Part shown: positions 49,021 through 58,959 of the stretch, one piece after another
Numbering within the stretch: position 1 is the first letter of the stretch
How the letters are laid out: every line of letters begins with the position of its first letter
NCBI RefSeq assembly: GCF_036898095.1
Contig: NC_090744.1
Coordinates: 13,320,143 to 13,384,142 of the forward strand
Source: Palaemon carinicauda
Taxonomy: Eukaryota > Arthropoda > Malacostraca > Decapoda > Palaemonidae
Direction: 5' to 3'
Length of the DNA: 64,000 bases
Translations under genes and position numbers: made by a program
Notes under the pieces: model-generated
Seen by the model: only the letters and a program-made list of their open reading frames with translations
Database searches by the model: none
What the model was told of the DNA's origin: nothing

Positions 49021-51056
49021 AGAAGGTCCACTCTTAGAGGGAGAGTCCTGGGGACGTCGACCAGCCATTGTAGTACCTCTGTGAACCATTCTCTTGCAGG
49101 CCAAAGGGGAGCAACCAGCGTCAGCCGTGTCCCTTCGTGCGAGATGAACTTCTGAAGGACTTTGTTTATGATCTTGAACGGTGGGAATGCGTAAAGGTCG
49201 AGATGGGACCAGTTCAGCAGAAAAGCATCCACATGAACTGCTGCTGGGTCTGGAACTGGGGAACAGTACAAAGGAAGTCTCTTGGTCATGGAGGTGGCAA
49301 AAAGATCTATTGTCGGCTGACCCCACAAGGTCCAAAGTCTGTTGCACACGCTCTTGTGGAGGGTCCATTCCGTGGGGATGACCTGATCCCTTCTGCTTAG
49401 GCGATCTGCTGAGACGTTCATGTTGCCCTGAATGAACCTCGTAACTAGGGTGAGGTTTAGACTTCTTGACCAAATGAGGAGGTCCCTTGCTATCTCGTAT
49501 AGGCTCCTCGAATGGGTCCCTCCTTGCTTGGAGATGTAAGCCAAGGCTGTGGTGTTGTCGGAGTTCACCTCCACCACCTTGCCTAGCAGGAGGGACTTGA
49601 AGTTCAATAGGGCTAAATGAACTGCTAGTAGCTCCTTGCAGTTGATGTGGAGCGTTTCCTGTTCCTCGTTCCACGTTCCCGAGCACTCCTGTCCGTTCAA
49701 GGTCGCGCCCCAGCCCGAGTCCGATGCATCCGAGAAGAGATGAAGATTGGGGGTCTGAATCGCCAACGATAGGCCCTCCCTGAGAAGGAGATTGGTCTTC
49801 CACCACAAGAGAGTGGTCTTCATCTCTTTGGTGACCGGGATAGAGACTGCTTCGAGCGTCAAACCCTTGTCCCAATGAGCTGCTAGATGGAATTGGAGAG
49901 GGCGGAGGTGGAGTCTCCCTAGCTCGACGAACAGGGCCAACGATGAAAGGGTCCCTGTGAGACTCATCCACTGTCTCACCGAGCAACTGCTCCTCTTCAG
50001 CATGCTCAGGATGCAATCTAGGGCTTGGCTTATCCTTGGGGCCGATGGAAAAGCCCGAAAATCCTGACTCCGAATCTCCATTCCCAGGTACACAATGGAT
50101 TGGGAGGGAATGAGCTGGGACTTTTCTAAATTGACTAACAGACCCAGTTCTTTGATCAAGTCCAAAGTCCAGTTGAGACTCTCCAGACAGCGACGACTCG
50201 TGGAGGCTCTCAACAGCCAGTCGTCTAAATAAAGGGAGGCTCTGATGTCCGATAAGTGGAGGAATTTTGCTATATTCCTCATCAGATGCGTAAACACCAT
50301 AGGAGCTGTGCTTAGGCCAAAACACAGGGCTTGGAATTGGTAGACAACCTTTCCAAAAACGAATCTCAGGAAAGGTTGGGAGTCTGGATGAATAGGAACG
50401 TGAAAGTAAGCATCTTTCAGATCCAACGAGACCATCCAGTCCTCCTGCCTGACCGCTGCTAGGACCGACTTCGTCGTCTCCATAGTGAACGTCTGCTTGG
50501 TGACATAAGCATTGAGCGCGCTGACGTCCAGCACCGGTCTCCAACCTCCTGTCTTCTTGGCCACCAGAAAGAGACGGTTGTAGAAGCCCGGGGATTGATG
50601 GTCCCGGACTATAACCACTGCCTTCTTCTGTAACAGGAGCGACACCTCCTGGTGCAACGCTAGCCTCTTGTCCTTTTCCTTGTAGTTGGGAGAGAGGTTG
50701 ATGGGAGATGAGGTCAGAGGGGGTTTGCGGCAGAATGGTATCCTGTAACCCTCCCTCAGCCAACTGACAGACTGGGCGTCTGCACCTCTCTTTTCCCAGG
50801 CTTGCCAGAAGATCTTGAGTCTGGCTCCTACTGCTGTCTGGAGAGGAGGAGAGTCAGTTTTTGCCTTTAGAAGCCTTGGAACCTTTCCTAGACTTGCTCC
50901 TGGAAGAGTCTGGACGGGAGCTTCCTCGGCTGGGGGCTCTACCACGAAAGGGCGGAATAAACCTCGTAGCAGGAGTATCAGCCACTGGGGTGCGAAAAGT
51001 CCTTGGGACTGAGGGAGCAACCTTAGTCTTACGAGCTGAAGAGGCCACAAGATCAT
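48795..51056 (-). CDS. DIRS-F reverse transcriptase-RNase H with Dam-like domain
   Basis: 753-codon frame; conserved from about 50830. RT: GWRPVLDVSALNAYVTK, VSLDLKDAYFHVPIHPD, FGLSTAPMVF, catalytic SLYLDDWLLRAS near 50217-50236. RNase H: LFSDASDSGWGATL, INCKELLAVHLAL, NSDNTTALAYISKQGGT, VSADRLSRRD. Then the VDLFATS...YAFPPF...LVAPLWP methylase-like region. It overlaps the end of ORF1 by about 200 nt in another frame, so its translation probably needs reinitiation or a separate message (inference). Intact. Confidence 0.92.
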   Translation of the reverse strand: MILWPLQLVRLRLLPQSQGLFAPQWLILLLRGLFRPFVVEPPAEEAPVQTLPGASLGKVPRLLKAKTDSPPLQTAVGARLKIFWQAWEKRGADAQSVSWLREGYRIPFCRKPPLTSSPINLSPNYKEKDKRLALHQEVSLLLQKKAVVIVRDHQSPGFYNRLFLVAKKTGGWRPVLDVSALNAYVTKQTFTMETTKSVLAAVRQEDWMVSLDLKDAYFHVPIHPDSQPFLRFVFGKVVYQFQALCFGLSTAPMVFTHLMRNIAKFLHLSDIRASLYLDDWLLRASTSRRCLESLNWTLDLIKELGLLVNLEKSQLIPSQSIVYLGMEIRSQDFRAFPSAPRISQALDCILSMLKRSSCSVRQWMSLTGTLSSLALFVELGRLHLRPLQFHLAAHWDKGLTLEAVSIPVTKEMKTTLLWWKTNLLLREGLSLAIQTPNLHLFSDASDSGWGATLNGQECSGTWNEEQETLHINCKELLAVHLALLNFKSLLLGKVVEVNSDNTTALAYISKQGGTHSRSLYEIARDLLIWSRSLNLTLVTRFIQGNMNVSADRLSRRDQVIPTEWTLHKSVCNRLWTLWGQPTIDLFATSMTKRLPLYCSPVPDPAAVHVDAFLLNWSHLDLYAFPPFKIINKVLQKFISHEGTRLTLVAPLWPAREWFTEVLQWLVDVPRTLPLRVDLLCQPHVDRLHPNLHALRLTAFRLSKDSLELEAFRRRQPVRLPEQGGYPLVESTNPSGKSSGAGVEPMQFPLPIPL

Positions 51057-53550
51057 GGGTGTCCTTTTGAATCAGGGCCGCAGACAAGTCCTTAACAAGC
51101 TCTTCGGGAAACAGGAACTTAGAGAGCGGAGCGAAAAGGAGTTGAGACCTTTGACAAGGTGTGATGCTGGAAGAAAGGAAGGTACAAAGCTGCTCCCTTT
51201 TCTTAAGCACTCCTGACACAAACATTGAAGCAAGCTCGCCAGATCCATCCCTAATAGCTTTGTCCATGCAGGACATTAAGAGCATGGCTGAGTCCTTGTC
51301 CGCACGGGAGGTCTTCTTGCTAAGGGCCCCCAGGCACCAGTCTAGGAAATTGAACATCTCAAAGGCTCGAAATACACCCTTTAGGAAGTGATCTAGATCG
51401 GAGAAGGTCCAGCAAACCTTAGAGCGCCTCATTGCTGTTCTACGAGGAGAGTCTACCAAACTTGAGAAGTCAGCCTGGGCAGAGGCAGGTACTCCCAAGC
51501 CTGGTTCCTCTCCTGTGGCATACCAAACGCCCGCTTTAGAAGTGAGCTTAGTCGGTGGGAACATAAAGGAAGTCTTTCCTAGTTGCTGCTTAGACTGCAA
51601 CCACTCCCCTAAAATTCTTAAAGCTCTCTTAGAGGACCTTGCAAAGACGAGCTTAGTATAAGTTGACTTGGCTGGCTGCATGCCCAGCGAAAACTCAGAT
51701 GGCGGAGAGCGGGGGGTAGCAGAGACAAAATGGTCTGGGTATACCTCTCTGAAAAGAGCCAGGACCTTACGAAAGTCAATAGGAGGAGGAGAAGACTTGG
51801 ATTCTTCCACGTCTGATGAGGGATCCAGGTGTGCAGCCTCATCATCAGAAACCTCATCACCAGAGTGTAGCGAAGTGAGAGGTAAGGTATGCTGAACAGC
51901 AGAATCTGCACGAGCGGGAGCAAAAACGCTTGTGGTTTCATCCTCAAGTCTCTGTTGCTGAGGCAAAACCTGAGGTTCAGGCTGCAAAGGCTGGTCAAAA
52001 GGAGTAGCAGAAGGTAGGCGCATGGGTTGTGGAGGCTGACTCCTGGCATGAGTGTCTGGACTCAAGAGTTGCGCTTGCTGTAAGGTTAGCGGATGCGCAG
52101 TAGTAGGTTCCTGAGGAACGAGTTGAGGTTCCTGAGGTGTGAGCTGCGAGAGTTGAGGTAGTGGCTGCGCAGAACGCAGTACTTGTCTCGCGAGTAGAGG
52201 TTCCTGAGGCGCAAGGCTAAGGTGTTGAGGCTCTCGCCTTGAGGAGGGTTGATGTCGCTGCAGCGAGAGCTGAGGTGTCTGCCTCATGGATGGGAGAGGT
52301 TGTTGTACCTCAAGAGAGTGTTGCCTCACTGGTGGAACCGCAAGTGGAAGCGGAGGAAGTAAGGTATAAGCTTCCTGTTCCCATTGCTGAGGTTGCCTTA
52401 AGGAAGGCGGAGGTAGCTGCACACCGCTGGAAACTGACAACTCAGTACGTGGTAAGGTATCCTGAGGAGCCTCAACATCGTACGCCTGGCAGACAGGACT
52501 GCGGTTAGGCGGAGCGATCGCAGGAGGAGGTGTAACCTTCTCAGCCTGACACTCACGCATCAAGACCGCAAGTTGTGACTGCATGGACTGCAGTAGAGTC
52601 AACTTGGGGTCGGCAGACACTAAGGTCTGCTGAGGCAAAGCCTTAACAGAAGAGATCTGTTGCGGCAGCACCTTACTCTTCTTAGGAGGAGTGCATTCAA
52701 CTGATGACTGCGGCGAGTCAGAGCTGATCCAATGACTGCAGCCAGGTTGTAGAGCTCTTGAGGTCTGGACTCTGCGTTTGAGAGGTCTTGAGACCTGAGT
52801 CCAACGTTTCCTCCCTGACAATTCTTCAGCAGACGAGTAAAAGACGGGCTCAATCGTCTGCGGGTGGGAGTGACGGTCTCTGGAAGACACGCCCGCAACC
52901 ACCGAGGATACTTCTGTGCGCCGATCAAGGCCTGCCGAACCCTTTTGCCCTTCGACATTGCTTCTCCCCTGGGCTTGGGAGCTTGCAAGAGGTCCCGGAC
53001 TGGGAGGACGACTGGCACGCACAGAAGTACCCTCACGCACCACACTGACACTGACACTAGCACTTGGCACTGCACTGACACTAGCACTTGTCACAGCACT
53101 GGCACTATTACCACCCACTGCACTCTTGACCTTAAGTTCCTTGACTTCGGCCATAAGAGACTTATGATCACTAACCACCGATTCCACTTTGTCACCTAAA
53201 GCCTGAATGGCACGCAAAACAACAGACATATCAGGTTGAGGGCAAATAGTAGGTTCGGGGGTAGCCACTACAGGGGGAGGAAAAGGTAGGGGATCATGAG
53301 GTGAGGAAAAAAGTGAAGAGCGAGAAGAACTCCTCCTAACTCTCTCTCTCTCTAACTTGGTTGAATATTTAAGAAATCGGACAAAATCAAGTTCCGAAAG
53401 TCCGGCGCATTCCTCACATCGATCTTCCAACTGACAGGGTCTTTCCCTACAGTCAGAACACGCGGTGTGAGGATCTACCGAGGCCTTCGGAATACGCCTA
53501 TTACAAGACCTACATCGTCTATGGGGTGGGGCTTGTGAAATGTCAGACAT
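50854..53550 (-). CDS. DIRS-F ORF1 (gag-like), intact
   Basis: 898 codons from ATG 53548-53550. N-terminal cysteine module with CRSCNRR, DPHTACSDCRERPC and RCEECAGL, about residues 13-54, likely zinc-binding. A Ser/Gln/Pro-rich middle follows, then the conserved C-terminal half (GKTSFMFPPTKL, ASAQADFSSLVDSPRR, FRAFEMFNFLDWCLGALSKK) and a Lys/Arg/Ser-rich tail. The role as particle or nucleic-acid-binding protein is assumed from its position upstream of RT. Confidence 0.88.
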   Translation of the reverse strand: MSDISQAPPHRRCRSCNRRIPKASVDPHTACSDCRERPCQLEDRCEECAGLSELDFVRFLKYSTKLERERVRRSSSRSSLFSSPHDPLPFPPPVVATPEPTICPQPDMSVVLRAIQALGDKVESVVSDHKSLMAEVKELKVKSAVGGNSASAVTSASVSAVPSASVSVSVVREGTSVRASRPPSPGPLASSQAQGRSNVEGQKGSAGLDRRTEVSSVVAGVSSRDRHSHPQTIEPVFYSSAEELSGRKRWTQVSRPLKRRVQTSRALQPGCSHWISSDSPQSSVECTPPKKSKVLPQQISSVKALPQQTLVSADPKLTLLQSMQSQLAVLMRECQAEKVTPPPAIAPPNRSPVCQAYDVEAPQDTLPRTELSVSSGVQLPPPSLRQPQQWEQEAYTLLPPLPLAVPPVRQHSLEVQQPLPSMRQTPQLSLQRHQPSSRREPQHLSLAPQEPLLARQVLRSAQPLPQLSQLTPQEPQLVPQEPTTAHPLTLQQAQLLSPDTHARSQPPQPMRLPSATPFDQPLQPEPQVLPQQQRLEDETTSVFAPARADSAVQHTLPLTSLHSGDEVSDDEAAHLDPSSDVEESKSSPPPIDFRKVLALFREVYPDHFVSATPRSPPSEFSLGMQPAKSTYTKLVFARSSKRALRILGEWLQSKQQLGKTSFMFPPTKLTSKAGVWYATGEEPGLGVPASAQADFSSLVDSPRRTAMRRSKVCWTFSDLDHFLKGVFRAFEMFNFLDWCLGALSKKTSRADKDSAMLLMSCMDKAIRDGSGELASMFVSGVLKKREQLCTFLSSSITPCQRSQLLFAPLSKFLFPEELVKDLSAALIQKDTHDLVASSARKTKVAPSVPRTFRTPVADTPATRFIPPFRGRAPSRGSSRPDSSRSKSRKGSKASKGKN

Positions 53551-53760
53551 CTTGAATCAAAGAGTTAGCCAAGTGGGGATTCCAAATCAAGCAAAAAGAT
53601 CGTTAACCATTAATCAGAACTAAATAATAGCTATCTAAGCTAATATAGAAGTTTTCCAGTAAAGCGACAGCCGAAATCTGAGAGAAATACTTCACCAAAA
53701 GCCGTGAAAATACTCCAAGATCATAAGCGTATCCCAGAACGTCTTGCCGGAAGCACGACA

Positions 53761-53920
53761 GAGGAAAAATTGAGGAGGTGTCAACAAGAAGTACTGTAGT
53801 ACCTGGCCACAGGTGGCGCTGGTGAGTACACCCCCTTCTAGTATAGTGATAGCTGGCGTATCCCTCCCGTAGAATTCTGTCGGGCAACGGAGTTGACAGC
53901 TACATGATTATCGGGTAAGT
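53761..53920. repeat. DIRS-F right inverted terminal repeat
   Basis: Complement of 47203-47362. Confidence 0.94.
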
Positions 53921-53933
53921 TTAATATTGAAGA

Positions 53934-54300
53934 ATACAAATTTTGTACATGACTGTCCCATCATTGTACACAGAAAACCTAACGTGTAGTTATCAACCCA
54001 AAACTGATGCTGTTTTCCTACAAAACAACCATTTAAAAAAAACACAATACTCCAGCAAATGCAGAAAAAAATATTGTAAAAACACAGGAAAACGCACATT
54101 TTGTACGTAGGTGTCCCATCGTTGTACACACAAAACCCCACAATAATTTTATTTTGTGTATTTGGCCCCAAACACCAGTTATAATCACCCAAAACAACAA
54201 ACACGTTTGCAAAAACCATAAAAAAATGCAACATTTTAAAGGGACTGTTCCAACATTCTACACAGTAAACCCGACGTTAATTTGTGCCACTTTAGTTAAC
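53934..54300. repeat. Degenerate tandem repeat, ~135-155-bp units
   Basis: TTTTGTACATGACTGTCCCA, TTTTGTACGTAGGTGTCCCA and TTTTAAAGGGACTGTTCCAA start three successive units, each followed by a ...GTACACA..AAACC.. block. Confidence 0.65.
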
Positions 54301-55212
54301 CTAAAAATCCTTCGGCTTAACTACACCATAGGAGCCTTTGTATATCAACGGCTAGTTCCTCCCGAGTGCACAGTAGACACCAGCTAACCTAAACTCCCCT
54401 GCCCTAACCTGACCTCCAGGCTGTGTCCTTACCTACTTAACTAATGGGGGGTTAACGACCCCTGCAACCCCCCTTACACTGCCGTATTCTTAGCTGGCCG
54501 ACATCATACATACAGGTGGCCGCTATCACACATACACCCCTTATCAGTGCACTGTTCCGAGTAGGAACGGAGTCACCAAACTGATATTAAGTCATTGGGG
54601 TGCCAAAGTATAGCTACCTTCCTAAATTGGGTTAGCGGTGCAAGGGTAAATATAAGCCCGTTATATTTAAATAATGCTAATACCAGTTCTCAAGTTAAAC
54701 TATATAGGTAATTTACTGCATATAACCATAATAAAACTGAAACATGATATATTTTAATAATATTTATCGATTATCTTCTTAAAATATAATTATACACCGA
54801 AAACTGCATTTGAGAACCTACCCACCACCGTATGACTATTTTCGATCTAGCCTGAACTAATGGCTTTTCCCTGCTACAGTACGATTGAATACTATTTATC
54901 AATTATATATTGAGATATATAAGATCAAACTGTTATAGAGGAAATTCTCTTAATAATGAAATATTTAACACCTTTTTGTGGCCAAAGGTTAAAACGATCG
55001 TAAGCGGGACAAGATCTTGGGGACTGAGATTCAAGTATAATTCAACGAATTTAAGTCTATAATCTTTATATATAAACATAAATCACTTTTAAAAAGTATT
55101 ACAATATTGAAATTACTCTTACCTATTCATTTCACATCTAAATAAAGCACTGTACAAGTGAAACTGCTTTTTTAACCATGTTGCCGAGGATCAACAAAGT
55201 TTGTTTTTGTTT
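54301..55212. other. No gene recognised
   Basis: Mixed-composition then AT-rich sequence; no repeat partner or coding signal seen. Confidence 0.4.
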
Positions 55213-55445
55213 ACGTCAGGGTTGCCAGACAGGGTTGCCAGGTTGGCCTTTTTTCAGGCCAAAAAACCTCAAGTTTAACCTTTTTGAAATATGTTGGCCT
55301 TTAGTAACATTATGAAAAAAGTGGGCCTTAAATACTGTATTTTGGGCCTTTTTTTCTAATAATGGGTTGGCCTTTTAAAGCTGTGGTTGATTAGAAGTTG
55401 GCCTTTTCTCTTTTAGAAAGTCTGGCAACTCTGTTGCCAGATTAT
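55213..55445. repeat. MITE-like element with GTTGCCAG inverted ends
   Basis: Left end GGTTGCCAGACAGGGTTGCC; right end TCTGGCAACTCTGTTGCCAG is its rough complement. The interior repeats the motif GGCCTTTT several times in imperfect form. Non-coding. Confidence 0.5.
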
Positions 55446-55700
55446 TTCGACTGGATTATCGTACATGAGCCTTAAAATTGTCGTTTATCAACCAAAATTA
55501 TCGTACACAGTTTCAATATAATTATCAAGGAGTTACATAATTGACTTATTTTAAAATATTTTAGTATAATTGTTTAATTAAACACACACACCACACATAT
55601 ATATATATATATACCTAAGGTATGTATCGTACATCGTACTGGACCTAAAATAATCGTACATGTACGATAATTATCGTACGAATGGCACCCCTGGTTCATT
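55433..55700. repeat. Palindromic TATCGTAC-rich element
   Basis: GGATTATCGTACATGAGCC on the left and AATAATCGTACATGTACGAT then AATTATCGTACG on the right are partly complementary. An (AT)n tract lies at about 55589-55612. Confidence 0.4.
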
Positions 55701-56092
55701 CTGGCACCCAATACCGGGAAGAAAAGTAAAAAGGTTTCAACTTTTAAATTTATTTAATGTTTTTTAAATATATATGTATGCTTTATTTGAGTTTATATAC
55801 TTGTTTAAAGGTTTTTATATAAATTCTAAGTTTTATTTTAATTTATCTTATGTCTTGCTAAGTAAAAATACAATATTAAATATGAAATATTAATACATAT
55901 GTTGGCATTATTTGGGCAACCGAACAAAGGCCATTTTGTGTATTGTAATGCAGTTTCCAGTATATTATCATAGATTTATTCATCATGATATGATAAACTT
56001 ATTTATTTTCATACTGTAAGTATTATATTTCATTGAAATAATTACTTTATAATATTCTATTAAATATATGCTACATTATATTATTCACATAT

Positions 56093-56094
<2 letters not shown>
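55701..56094. other. AT-rich, no gene
   Basis: Low-complexity A/T sequence without open frames of note. Confidence 0.5.
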
Positions 56095-56175
<81 letters not shown>

Positions 56176-56177
56176 GA
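56095..56177. repeat. (GA)n microsatellite
   Basis: About 41 GA units with one GGG interruption near 56164. Confidence 0.96.
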
Positions 56178-57175
56178 ATTATTATTATATCATGTTATTA
56201 TATTATTCATTATAGAACAATATAAAATTAACCAAATCATTGTTTTGATTAAATGTGCATTATATGTATAAATGACCAATCGAATATCAAAATGCCATGT
56301 AAAATCCATAAATAAGGATTTAGTTATTTCAGTATATTGGGAAACATTTATGTTGATACGTATAGGCCTATATATAATCATATAAAAACACATTCGCAGA
56401 GTATACATTAATGTATGTGCTGTCCATACATTATTATATGTCTAAGATATTTCAAACAGGTTCCATAAGCCAGAAGATTGCTATTTCTATTCTTGTCCAA
56501 AAACAAAACGAATTGTGAACCTTCTTTTCTCTTCTAAATCATCTCGTTTACTTCACTATCAAGGTTCGTGTATTCAGTTCTTAATTAGGTAAAAAAAAAT
56601 CGGTTGTTTTCCTTTAATGATTCAAAGTCAAGTTTTGCTATTCTTTTCTTTATTAGTTTCCATGTTTCACAACTGAACCATTTATTCCGTTTTACTCCTC
56701 TGTCTGATTGTGATGTTGGCAGATTCTTGAAAGATTTCAACTTATTTTACAATGAATATTCGAATCTGTGTGTTCTTCATTATCAAGTAACATTTCTAAG
56801 GCCACAAATCTGTTTCAGCGCTATAACAATCCTTTTCATTACTTGTGTTATCTTAGTTTTTCAATGTCAAATCTGGGAATTATGAAGTAGGGTTGCATTA
56901 CTTTTCCTGGTCTCAACTTGGTGTCTAAAGAGTCGAGACCAAAGTTTTGTTGTCGCTTCGTATATCAGGTCTCGGTCTAAATATGTCATGCAGTAGTGAC
57001 TTTTCATATTACCTTTTATTCCTAAATGGTCAATTTCGTAGAGATATTTCCCACGAAGATGTCCAAGCATACTCTGGTATATCTGTTCCCCATCATCAGT
57101 TCATTAGAAAAAAAAAAAACTTACTTCCCGATATGAAGTGCCATGCTCTCTCCCAGGATGTAGAAACCACTTTCC
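56178..57175. other. No gene recognised; possibly upstream LINE sequence
   Basis: AT-rich. The open frames at 56604-56885 and 56947-57216 show no motif. 56880-57175 may be decayed coding sequence of the LINE whose C-terminus follows. Confidence 0.35.
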
Positions 57176-57301
57176 TCTACAAGTTTTATTCCAGCTGTTA
57201 CCAAGTTGTGGAATGATCTTCCTAATCGGGTAGTTGAATCAGTAGAACTTCAAAAGTTCAAAGTTGGAGCAAATGCTTTTTTGTTGACCAGGCGGACATG
57301 A
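57176..57301 (+). pseudogene. C-terminus of a LINE ORF2
   Basis: STSFIPAVTKLWNDLPNRVV then ESVELQKFKVGANAFLL ends in TGA at 57299-57301. The FIP..V.LWN.LP..VVES..L..FK pattern is the usual C-terminal signature of Jockey/I/CR1-like non-LTR retrotransposons. A TAG precedes this segment in frame. 5'-truncated copy. Confidence 0.7.
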
Positions 57302-57545
57302 GTCTTTTTATAGTTTATTTATGACATATTTGTTTTTGATGTTAATAGTTTATATGTGACATGACTGTTTTGACGTTGTTACTTTTTTTAGAATGATTTG
57401 TTAATTTGTTCTCTTTTATTTATTTCCTTATTTCCTTTCCTTACTGGGCTATTTTTCCCTGTTGGAGCCCCTGGGCTTATAGCATCTTGCTTTTCCAACT
57501 AGGGTTGTAGCTTGGATAGTAATAATAGTAATAATAATAATAAGG
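57302..57545 (+). repeat. LINE 3' UTR with tail shared with R2 SINEs and (TAA)n end
   Basis: 57430-57545 (CTGGGCTATTTTTCCCTGTT, GGCTTATAGCATCTTGCTTT, AGGGTTGTAGCTTGGATAGT, then TAATAATAGTAATAATAA) is the same 3' module as in the R2 copies. Confidence 0.78.
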
Positions 57546-58569
57546 CTTTTTTTTAAGAATCCAGTCAGTCTGGTTTCAGTGAATATACATATCCAGTTCA
57601 TATTCTAAAAGAACTGACAAAGGCTTCTCTAATTTGCCATCCTACTTCAATGTGGTTAAGCTTTCCTCTGGATTTATCAACTTTAATTTGAATTATTTAT
57701 TAGATACCTCACACCCTTCTCCCACTTTAAAGGTCTGCACGGGAATAAGGAACATTTCTACCATCTGCGAGTTCACTCAAGGCCACTTATCTTTCTTCTA
57801 ACTCTGCCTTTCCCTTGCAGAAAGCCTCAGTTTTATGCTTTTAAGAGTATAGAATGAATTAAGAGTTTGTATAATAATATACATGCCCATAATAAATTAT
57901 ATAGGTATATCTGCTGTTACGCTACTGGTAACAATCCTTTATTTGTCTAAGAGACTCTACAATAGTATTTAGTATATAATAAAGGAGACAAAAACTAGAG
58001 AAAAACACTACTTGATTTATATTTGAACACGACTATGTATAAATATTTTATATAAATCAATGTTTATCTTTCGAAAACTCCCAAATCATCACACAACTTA
58101 AAAACTGAAAAGCTTAATTCTAATAGAACAAAGTAATGACAAATCAATTCCTGGGGACCAAATTACGAAAATACCTTTGGAAATTTAATCAAACCTTCAC
58201 AGTTACAGACTGAATCTACTTAAAATACAACTTCTCAAAGATTAAACTATAACAAAGAATAACCAAATATAAATAATTCAATAAAATCACATGGCAATTT
58301 CATATAAGCACATTAGGGAACACAAAAGGGATAAATATTTAAAAGAATAACTTATACAACACATCCCTCTGAAAGAGGAAACAGAACATTGTAGATCCAA
58401 GTAACAAACCGATAGTTAAGAATTTTTACACAGAAGCTAAAGTCTAAACATCTGGAAAGCATATCAGCAATGAGGTCTAATCACAACTTTAATACGAAAT
58501 ATACTTGTTATACTGATGCAGGACCAAGGCCCATAGAGTAGACCTTTAAGTTTTTTTTTTTTAATTCTA
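57546..58569. other. No gene recognised
   Basis: AT-rich sequence without repeats shared in the window. Confidence 0.4.
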
Positions 58570-58874
58570 TTAACCCTTTTACCCCCAAAAAGGACGTACT
58601 GGTACGTTTCACAAAACACATCCCTTTACCACCATGGACGTAATAGTACGTCTTTGAAAATAACGGCTATTTACAATTTTTTTTTGCATATTTTTGATAT
58701 TTTGAGAAACCGGGCATTTTCCAAGAGAATGAGACCAACCTGACCTCTCTATGACGAAAATTAAGGCTGTTAGAGCAATTTGAAAAAAATATACTGCATA
58801 ATGTGCTTGAAAAAAATAACCCCTGGGGGTTAAGGGCTGGAAAGTTCCAAATAGCCTTGGGGTAAAAGGGTTAA
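58570..58874 (+). repeat. MITE-like repeat R1, copy 4
   Basis: Best-preserved copy: TTAACCCTTTTACCCCC at the start, GGGGTAAAAGGGTTAA at the end, with the full conserved core GAGAATGAGACCAACCTGAC. Confidence 0.85.
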
Positions 58875-58959
58875 CAAAACACAATGGATTACCGTCAGAA
58901 AAAAACTAGACGAGATTATCTATAAATTTTATTCACAAGAGAAATATGACTTACAAATA

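Larger units (their letters stand above)
47168..53933 (-). mobile_element. DIRS-F: structurally complete DIRS retrotransposon
   Basis: About 6.77 kb with all three ORFs open, an ICR, and inverted repeats (47203-47362 against 53761-53920) that I find identical over at least 140 bp. Order from the right: ORF1, RT-RNase H-methylase-like, YR, ICR. This is the best candidate in the window for a recently active element. Confidence 0.93.

Noticed and set aside
33000..53200. Many plus-strand open frames of 60-150 codons opposite the DIRS genes
   Set aside because: They are antisense shadows of GC-rich coding sequence; none has a motif of its own.
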